From the NCBI RefSeq assembly GCF_000499845.2, contig NC_023754.2, forward strand, positions 7,394,477-7,458,476: a stretch of DNA of 64,000 nt, read 5' to 3'. The notes beneath the pieces are model-generated. The model did not search any database. It saw only the letters and a program-made list of their open reading frames with translations, and was not told where the DNA came from. A program made the position numbers and the translations under genes. Each line of letters starts with the position of its first letter. The stretch's first letter is position 1. Positions 56,200 through 64,000 of this stretch are shown one piece after another. Origin of the DNA: Phaseolus vulgaris. Its lineage: Eukaryota; Streptophyta; Magnoliopsida; Fabales; Fabaceae.

Positions 56200-57423
56200 T
56201 CACTGCAGAGGACAATTTAAGCTAATAATACCCAATTCATTTAGAAGAAAATAAAACATGTCTTTAGCAAGTGGTTTAGTGAATAGATCAGCTAGTTGAA
56301 ATTCAGTACCAATGAATTGTATATCACAAGTTCCATTAGCTATATGTTCTCTTATAAAGTGATGTCTAATTTCAATATGTTTAGTCCTTGAGTGCATGAC
56401 AGGATTCTTAGACAGATTTATGGCACTAGTATTATCACAATTTATAGGTATCTTGTTTAACAAAATTCCAAAATCACTTAGCTGCTGCCTTAGCCATAAG
56501 GTTTGAGCACAACAACTTCCAGCAGCTATGTATTCTGCCTCTGCTGTGGAGAGAGCAATACAAGCTTGTTTCTAGCAATGCCAAGAGATTAGACTTGATC
56601 CAAGCATGTGACAAGTTCCACTTGTGCTTTTCCTATCCACTTTACAACTTGCAAAGTCAGAATCTGAAAAACCAGTTAAATTTAAGGATACCTTGTTAGG
56701 ATACCATAATCCAACATCCTTAGATCCTTGCAAATATTTTAGAATTCTCTTTGCTGCATTGTAGTGTGATTCCTTTGGATCAGATTGATATCTAGCACAT
56801 ACACACACAACAAACATAATGTCAGGCCTGCTGGCAGTTAGGTATAATAAGGAACCAATTAAACCCTTGTACTTGGTTTGATCCACTAATTTTCCTGCAA
56901 AATCTTGATCCAGCTGGCAGCTTGTTGAAATAGGAGTGTTGATTGCTTTGCATTGATCCATATCAAACCTCTTAAGCAGTTCCTTGCAGTATTTTTCTTG
57001 GCTTATGAAAATTCCTTCCTTGAGTTGCTTAACTTGTAGTCCAAGGAAGAAATTCATTTCTCCTAACATTGACATCTCAAACTCACTTTTCATGGTTTTC
57101 ACAAAGTCTTCACACATCTCTTCATTTGTGGATCCAAAGATAATATCATCTACATAGACTTGCACAAGTATGATATCTTCTCTTTTCTTCTTTAGAAAAA
57201 GAGTTTTATCAGAATTGCTACGGCTATATCCTTGAGAGAGCAGAAATTCACTTAGCCTTTCATACCATTGCCTAGGTGCTTGCTTCAATCCATATAAGGC
57301 CTTCTTAAGCATGTACACATGTTCTGGATTTTTGTGATCTTCAAACCCTGGAGGCTGAGATACAAACACCTCTTCATTGATGTAGCCATTTAGAAATGCA
57401 CTCTTGACATCCATTTGAAACAA
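56200..57423 (-). pseudogene. RT (second half) and RNase H of SIRE-B
   Basis: The frame from 57423 starts at M-D-V-K-S-A-F-L-N-G and includes L-Y-G-L-K-Q-A-P-R-Q-W and catalytic Y-V-D-D (near 57148), then S-D-S-D-F-A-S and S-T-S-G-T of RNase H. A TAG stop at 56574-56572 interrupts it just before the A-E-A-E-Y block. It resumes in 56463-56200 with N-P-V-M-H-S-R-T-K-H-I-E-I-R-H and L-A-D-L-F-T-K, and ends in C-P-L-Q. Confidence 0.88.
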
Positions 57424-57479
57424 CTTGAAACCTTGTATGCTGGAAAATGCTATAAGTAGTCTGACAACTTCAAGACGTG

Positions 57480-59285
57480 CTACCGGTGCATAGGTTTCAC
57501 CAAATCAATACCTTCTTCTTGGTTATAACCTTTAGCAACCAACCTTGCTTTATTCCTAGTGATAGCTCCATGTTCATCCATCTTTTTCCTGTACACCCAC
57601 TTGGTTCCTATGATGTTCATTTCATGCTTTCTTGGAACCAAAGTCCACACTTCATTGTATTCAAACTGGTTCAGCTCTTCCTGCATTGCTGTTATCCAAT
57701 TGCTGTCTTACAGTGCTTCTTCCAGGCTTTTAGGCTCAATCTGTGACACAAAAGCCACTGTTCTGCAGAAATTGTTGAGTGAATTCCTTGTTGAGATTCC
57801 TTTCTCAATTTTACCAATTACATTGTTAAGAGTGAGATCCCTTGGAGTCTTCCATTCTTTAGGCAGTCTTGCATTCACAGTAGATTCTTTGATAGAATTT
57901 GAATTAGTTGCATCAAGCTCACTAGATTGATTCTGTTGCATAATGGTTCTTAAATCATCCATACCAGGTTCATCCAGAACAGATTTGGGCACAGAAAAAT
58001 TTGTTTCATCAAATTCAACATGTATAGATTCTTCAACTGCAAGCAATCTTTTGTTATACACTCTATAAGCATGACCATTTATAGCATATCCAATATGTAT
58101 TCCTTCATCTGATTTAGGATCAAATTTCCCCAGATTATCTTTACCATTATTTAAAACAAAGCATTTGCAGCCAAACACCCTAAGATGACTAATGCTATGC
58201 TTCCTACCTTTATACAATTTATAGGGAGTTTTCTTAAGAATTGGTCTAATCAATGTTCTGTTAAGCACATAAGAAGCAGTGTATAGAGCATCAGCCCAAA
58301 AGTATTTAGGTAAACCAGATTCATTTAGCATAGTCCTAGCTAACTCTTCTAGTGATCTATTCTTTCTTTCAACAACACCATTTTGTTGGGGTGTCCTAGG
58401 AGCAGAATAGCTATGTATGATCCCATGTTTTTCACAATATTTATCAAACTTTGCATTTTGAAATTCTCCCCCATGATTACTACGAATCTGTTTTATCCTA
58501 TTTTCATTTTCATTATGCAGAACCTTAGCTAGCTTCTTAAAGGCTTTATATGCATCATTTTTAGAAGCAAGAAACAAAGTCCATGTATATCTTGAAAAGT
58601 CATCAACAATCACCAAAGCATAGTAATTTCCAGCTAAGCTAGCAGTCCTAGATGGTCCAAACAAGTCCATATGCAAAACATCCAAAGATTTATTTGAAGA
58701 AACCATATCTTTTGATTTTAAGGTAGTTCTAATTTGTTTTCCCTTTACACAAGCATCACACAATCTGTTATTTTGAAATTTTATGTTTGGTAAACCAGAA
58801 ACAAGTTCCTTAGATTTTAGCTTATTCAAGTGATTTGTGTGAATGTGAGCTAGCCTCCTATGCCACAGCCATGACTCATCATTTTTAGATAACAAACACT
58901 CATTTTCAGAACAACTCTTTATAATGTCTAAGAGATAGACGTTGTTTACCCTTTTTCCAGTGAACAACACCTTACCAGAAATTTCATTTGAAATTGTACA
59001 AGTGTTGGCTTCGAAATTGACCTTGTATCCCTTTTCACACAACTGGCTAATGCTTAGAAGACTATGCTTTAGCCCTTCAACATACAATACATTCTCAATA
59101 GTGGTTGAGTCTTTAGTACCAACATCTCCTCTTCCAAGAATTTTTCCTCTATTGTTATCTCCATATGTGACATGCCCTTCAGCTTTGAGTTTCAGATTTA
59201 TGAACTGAGTCACATCACCAGTCATGTGCTTTGAGCACCCACTGTCTAGATACCACTGGTTTTTCCTGCTGTTTTTCTGCAACAA
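57480..59285 (-). pseudogene. protease, integrase and first part of RT of SIRE-B
   Basis: The frame is open from 59285 with protease W-Y-L-D-S-G-C-S-K-H-M-T-G-D, then integrase (L-W-H-R-R-L-A-H ... C-D-A-C; D-L-F-G-P; S-N-H-G-G-E-F, where D-N/R is expected instead of N-H; V-V-E-R-K-N), to TAA at 57710-57708. The same frame continues 57686-57480 with T-K-W-V-Y-R-K-K-M and K-A-R-L-V-A-K-G-Y and is then frameshifted. SIRE/Maximus-type motifs. Confidence 0.88.
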
Positions 59286-59576
59286 AATAGGTTTAGCACA
59301 TATGGTACCCCTTTAGTGTAGGGTCCAACATGATTAAGACCTTTCCTTAGGAAGCCATTTGGCCAATCCTTTAGGAACAAGGTACTTCCTAGCTTTACAT
59401 GTTCTAGATACATGACCAGATTTCATACAATAAAAGCATGTTGCAGTATGCATTATTTTGAATGACTAAAAGAGGAAAAACCTGTTTTGGAAGGAACAAA
59501 GAAACTGGACAGCTTTTTCACATTACCTTTCAATCCAGGATTATATCCTAGACCATTTTTTATTGAAAACAGCATT
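59286..59576 (-). pseudogene. gag C-terminus of SIRE-B with second zinc knuckle
   Basis: A stop and shift separate it from gag and pol. On the minus strand it contains C-F-Y-C-M-K-S-G-H-V-S-R-T-C followed by K-A-R-K-Y-L-V-P-K-G, the second knuckle of SIRE gag. Confidence 0.7.
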
Positions 59577-61004
59577 CTATGAACCTAATAAGGTTTCAAG
59601 ATTTTCTCTTCCTTTAGTGAAATTTGAAAGTGTTTTTAACAAATATTCAACCTGTTTTTCCAGCTTCTTACAATTATCACAAGTCTTAATTGATGCATGC
59701 AAACATGTTAATTCAAGGCTAACCAATTCAGTTTTAGCTTTGTGCAGTTCTTCTTCAAGAGCTTTGACCTTAGGTTCAAGTACCCTATTTACTCTATTCA
59801 ATCCGTTACACATTATAGCCAACCTGTTTGCTTCATCATGTGTTTCCTTAAAAGCTATTAGCAGCTGATCATAGTTTTCAGAATCAGTGGAAAAATTACT
59901 TACTGAGTCAGAGTTGAATCCTTCATCATTCACCATGAAGCACAAATTTGCTTCTTCACTTTCAGTTGAGGAATTACTGGATGAGGATACATCATTTTCT
60001 TCCCATGAGATGTATGCTCTTCTTCCTTTGCCTTTGTCACTCTTCTTGCTTGCTGATTTTTCTTTATTTTGATTGTTTGGACAATAAGCTTTTATATGAC
60101 CTTGTTTACCACATCCAAAGCACGTGTAATTGGAAGAATTTGAATCAATAGGTTGTTTGGAATACCTCTTTCTTTGCTGAGTTCTGTCACGGTTTTTCTT
60201 TATAAGAAACCTGGTGAATTTTCTGGTGAGCAGACTCATGGTCTCATCATGTTCAGGATCAACTTCTTCCTCACTTGTATCATGTTCCATGGTAGTTTTT
60301 AGAGCAATTCCTTTGGCCTTCTTCTCCACTGTTTCTTGTTCTTTCAATCTTTTCAGCTCTATTTCATGCTCTATCAGCTTTCCAAAAAGTGCAGCAGTGG
60401 ACATTTTGGATAAATCTCTGGATTCTGAGATTGTTGTTACCTTAGGCTGCCAGCTCCTATCAAGGCATTTTAGTACCTTTATGTTAAGCTCTTCCTTATC
60501 AAAGATTTTACCAAGGCCAGTGAGGTGATTTACAATGTGTGTAAATCGTTTCTGCACATCTGCAATACTTTCTTCTGATTGCATTCTGAACAACTCGTAC
60601 TCCTGAATTAGTGAGTGCTTCCTTGCCCGTTTCACATCATCAGTTCCTTCATGAGTCACCTCTAGTACATCCCACATCTCTTTAGCTGAGTTACATTGAG
60701 AGACTCTAAAGAACTCATCCATGTTCAGTGCAGATGTGATGATATTCTTGGCTAAGGAGTCATATTGGGCCTTCTTCTTCTCGGTTTCACTCCATTCAGA
60801 CCAAGGCTTCTTTATTGTTTCATCTTTGACAACCTGCATAGGTATAAAAGGTCCACTGACCACTGCATCCCAGATTCCCATGTCAATAGACTCCATAAAG
60901 ATCTTCATTCTGATTTTCCAGAAAGCATAGTTAACACCACCAAACATAGGAGGTCTATTAATAAACGCACCTTCAACAAAAGGCATTTTAAACTCAGACA
61001 TCAT
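59577..61004 (-). pseudogene. gag of SIRE-B
   Basis: The start is chosen at the ATG at 61004 (M-M-S-E-F), the first ATG after the primer site that fits gag; the frame is open from 61046. The gag core runs about 60960-60350 (F-W-K-I-R-M-K-I-F, W-D-V-L-E-V-T-H-E-G-T, F-T-H-I-V-N-H-L). A zinc knuckle C-F-G-C-G-K-Q-G-H-I-K-A-Y-C lies near 60115, a serine/acidic stretch near 59990, and a coiled coil near 59870-59610. It ends prematurely at 59577 before the second knuckle. Confidence 0.85.
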
Positions 61005-61033
61005 GCACACACTTGAGCAAAATACAAGCCCTA

Positions 61034-61045
61034 GCTCTGATACCA
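61034..61045 (-). other. primer binding site of SIRE-B
   Basis: On the minus strand TGGTATCAGAGC, complementary to initiator methionine tRNA, two bases inside the LTR. Confidence 0.92.
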
Positions 61046-61047
61046 AT

Positions 61048-63227
61048 TGTTGGGTCTATTAGTGTCTAAGTTCAAGAGGGGAGGGGTGAATTGAGCTTAT
61101 AAAATTTTCGCAAAAACACACAATTTTCAGTATACCAGAGGCAAAAAGAACAGATTGTTTTTACATGAAACAGATTGATTCTTCAGAGCAGTCTAGCACA
61201 ATTTGAATTTGTTCAATATAAAATTGTGATCAACAGAGGATTATAGCAGAGTCAGATCAGCTGAATATTATGAGAATGAAGGATACAACTATGCTTAGAG
61301 ATCAAACAAATTTACTCAACACAAGGTTCTAAGGAGAATGATTCTTTCTCAGATTTTAATGAATAGACTGTTTGTTCACAGATCACTTAAACCATCATAT
61401 ACAACTGCCTTGTTTGTGATTAGAAAGCTTTAACAAATCAGGAAGAAAAGTTCTTACTTAAACCCATAATTAACAAATTCAATTTCAAAAGAACAGATTT
61501 AGTTCTTGACAGAATTAAGCAAAACCATAAATGAGTGCAGGGATGAGAAGAAAAGGCACACAAGTTTTTATACTGGTTCACTCATACAGAGCTACGTCCA
61601 GTCTCACCTTACCCCAAGGTGGAATCCACTAAAAACAGTACCAATTACTTACAAACACAACAGTTCTTGAAAACTACAAGAACAACACAATCAATGCTGA
61701 AAAACCTTATTTCAGCACACCTTGCACTCCAAGAAACCCTATCAAGGAGTGACTAACACATACACCTTTACAAACCAGAATAAAGGAAAGATTACACCTG
61801 AAAAGAAGATGCAAGAACTCAAAACCAGTAGTTCAATTTGCTGCAGAACTGCACCAGCACCTTCACCAAGATCAAAGGTTTCCTAGAACAAGCACACTTG
61901 AAAATCTCTTTGGAAAATCTTTCAAAAATCTTTTGATCCTTCTTCTCACATGGAAAATGTTTGATCTCTGTCAAAAACGTAATTGCTCAGCTCCTTTTCA
62001 TGTGAGAGAGACTTTTCTTTATATAGAAAACAATTTCTAACTTCTTTTCAAAAAACAGTTGAAAAGCAGTTATGAAAACAACAGATTGAGTTTTGAACTT
62101 AACAGATTTATTTTGTGAAAACCGCCAACTCAGCTAACTGAAATAACTGTCTGAGTTGTACCTTTGGTGCCCTAACTAACTTGTGAAAAACCTTTCAGCT
62201 GACTAAAGAACAAACCTGTTCTTTCACAGTGAAACAGATTAAATGATAGCAAATAGGCCAGCTCAGCTTTAACTGAAATAACTAACTAAGCTTTACCTGT
62301 GGTGCCTTATCAAAATTTTAGAAAAGCCTTTTAACAGAGAAGAAATAAACCAATTCTTTCTCCATAAAACAGATTTCTTTGTGTACTGACTTAAAACTTT
62401 TAAGAACACTTTAAAAAGCTTTTCAAAAACCATTTAACCTCATCATGTGCTTGATCTAGGCTTGGTTAGGCATCTAGGATAGATCATGTAGCAAAAGGCA
62501 ACCTTACACAAAGACAAGCCTACATACAAGATAGGATTAAATGATAGCAAATAGGCCAGCTCAGCTTTAACTGAAATAACTAACTAAGCTTTACTTGTGG
62601 TGCCTTATCAAAATTTTAGAAAAGCCTTTTAACAGAGAAGAAATAAACCGATTCTTTCTCCATAAAACAGATTTCTTTGTGTACTGATTTAAAACTTTTA
62701 AGAACACTTTAAAAAGCTTTTCAAAAACCATCTAACCACATCATGTGCTTGATCTAGGCTTGGTTAGGCATCTAGGATAGATCATGTAGCAAAAGGCAAC
62801 CTTACACAAATACAAGCCTACATACAAGATAGGATTAAATGATAGCAAATAGGCCAGCTCAGCTTTAACTGAAATAACTAACTAAGCTTTACCTGTGGTG
62901 CCTTATCAAAATTTTAGAAAAGCCTTTTAACAGAGAAGAAATAAACCGATTCTTTCTCCATAAAACAGATTTCTTTGTGTACTGATTTAAAACTTTTAAG
63001 AACACTTTAAAAAGCTTTTCAAAAACCATCTAACCACATCATGTGCTTGATCTAGGCTTGGTTAGGCATCTAGGATAGATCATGTAGCAAAAGGCAACCT
63101 TACACAAATACAAGCCTACATACAAGATCATCTAAACCTATTACAAACATTACACCAAACTAGCTATTTTTCTACATCAAACACACACTAACACTAGGTA
63201 GAGAAGAGGCTTCATCCATCTTCAACA
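61048..63227 (-). repeat. 5' LTR of SIRE-B
   Basis: 2180 bp, with + strand ends TGTTGGG and CAACA. A 298-bp unit is present three times in tandem (see next entry). Target duplication AAAAC follows at 63228-63232. Confidence 0.93.
62237..63130 (-). repeat. 298-bp tandem triplication inside the LTR
   Basis: The unit beginning GATTAAATGATAGC starts at 62237, 62535 and 62833, a period of exactly 298. The other LTR has it once (53675). The copies are almost identical. Confidence 0.92.
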
Positions 63228-63739
63228 AAAACCACTTACTCCATACGACAACTTCTCTCCACAATGTCAGTAAACATCTAAGAAGTGAACCCTTTTGCCC
63301 GAAAGTGTAACTGTGTGTGATGATGCAGGAAAGAAGAAGAACAAAGTTTCATGCTTTCAACAAAAAGAACTCTTCCATTCTTCTTAGGTATGCACATTCT
63401 CTTATTCACTTTACCCAACTTTTTTGTTACACTTTTTATGATTATATATTATTTATCATTATAATTATTCGTCTCTCATTTCTCCTATCATTTTTCTGCT
63501 AATTTGTTCTTTCATATCTTCGTGTCAATAATATGCAAGTACACATCTAAATATAATGCCTTGGAAAATCTCAAGCAAATGGTTATGTCTATTTAATAAA
63601 AAAAATTTAAATTAACATATATAATTAAAATAAAAATTAAATCATTCAATAAAAAATAAATTAATAAAAAGAGTTGTAGTAGTTACATAAAATAATATGG
63701 TTGTCCATTATTATTATTATTAAAAACAATTACATAATC
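63228..63739. other. right flank of SIRE-B
   Basis: A short exon-like stretch (63233-63390) ends in AG|GTATGC at 63389, after which the DNA is AT-rich. Together with 29661-29675 it may be a host exon split by the insertion; weak evidence. Confidence 0.35.
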
Positions 63740-64000
63740 CTCATGACCAACTTATACATTATATATAGTTGCATATGATTAAACTATGTAGAATGCATTA
63801 TATTGTTAATAGAGTTCATCTCCATCTTGATTGCATCTAATCAAACTGTGTATGATATACTACATTGTTGATAGAATTGCGCTCCATCATTTGATGTATT
63901 CCATTATATTGTGGATGATGATTTATATGGTTGATATGATTTGACTACATCATTCCTATTATTGGTGGTATTTGATGAGACATATTAACAAGATTTAGAT
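63740..64000 (-). pseudogene. MYB remnant (3' part), running off the window
   Basis: The reverse complement matches the tail of the copies at 17938-18741 and 40378-40880, including the downstream non-coding stretch. A TAG lies in the tail (ATGATGTAG). The MYB domain would lie beyond the window. Confidence 0.75.

Larger units (their letters stand above)
52941..63227 (-). mobile_element. SIRE-like Ty1/copia element with extra ORF (SIRE-B), left LTR truncated by the inversion
   Basis: Minus-strand order: LTR (63227-61048), primer site, gag with two zinc knuckles, protease, integrase, RT, RNase H, extra ORF, polypurine tract, LTR (54070-52941, missing its last 456 bases, which lie at 29205-29660). 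Target duplication is AAAAC at 63228-63232 and, reversed, at 29661-29665. Stops and frameshifts break gag-pol. Confidence 0.92.

Noticed and set aside
1..64000. tRNA, rRNA or other structural RNA genes
   Set aside because: I looked for cloverleaf-like A/B box patterns and rRNA signatures. Only primer-site complements of tRNA were found.

Overview
This is a stretch of plant nuclear DNA made almost wholly of nested transposable elements, with no intact ordinary host gene. Signs of a plant: Ty3/gypsy Tat-lineage and Ty1/copia SIRE-, Tnt1- and other copia-type retrotransposons, plant-only element proteins, GT-AG introns, remnants of a SHAQKYF-class MYB gene, and captured pieces of plant genes (cpSRP43, DUF707, probably a plastid signal peptidase). 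The families resemble those of papilionoid legumes such as Phaseolus or Vigna; that is an inference from memory. The setting looks like pericentromeric heterochromatin.

Layout. 930-14720 is a complete Tat-type gypsy element (TSD CCCTC). Its gag-pol is on the + strand, interrupted by two TAG codons. Downstream lie two paralogous genes on the - strand, each with an in-frame intron at the same place. 15312-16516 is a solo LTR of the same family (TSD CCTTT). 16517-20455 is AT-rich DNA with a broken MYB gene. 20455-28843 is a captured-gene element (plastid peptidase, DUF707 and cpSRP43 fragments, CACTA-like right end), split by a copia element at 22177-28011 (TSD CTAAT). 31010-37397 is a pol-less SIRE-like element on the - strand (TSD ATAAT). 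37398-45172 is a second MYB-bearing repeat unit holding a solo LTR at 38184-39811 (TSD TTTAA). 45173-51020 is a Tnt1-like copia element (TSD AAATA) inserted in the stem of a large palindrome. 51021-52940 is an inverted copy of the MYB repeat unit. 52941-63227 is a SIRE-like element on the - strand with gag, pol and an extra ORF. The window ends in another MYB remnant.

The most unusual structural result is an inferred inversion of about 23.7 kb. The first 456 bases of the LTR that should begin left of 52941 lie instead, reversed, at 29205-29660. Reversing 29205-52940 restores that LTR, restores the element's target duplication (AAAAC), and restores colinearity of the flanking MYB unit with its copy at 42.0-43 kb.

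The other leads are the spliced, duplicated antisense genes of the gypsy element, a paired motif phased at exactly 21 bases throughout the 31010-37397 element, and a copia leader that lacks a tRNA primer site but is a 13-base complement of its own LTR. Every gag-pol here is broken, so none of these copies can move on its own proteins. The antisense genes of the gypsy element and the extra ORF at 54451-55638 remain open.
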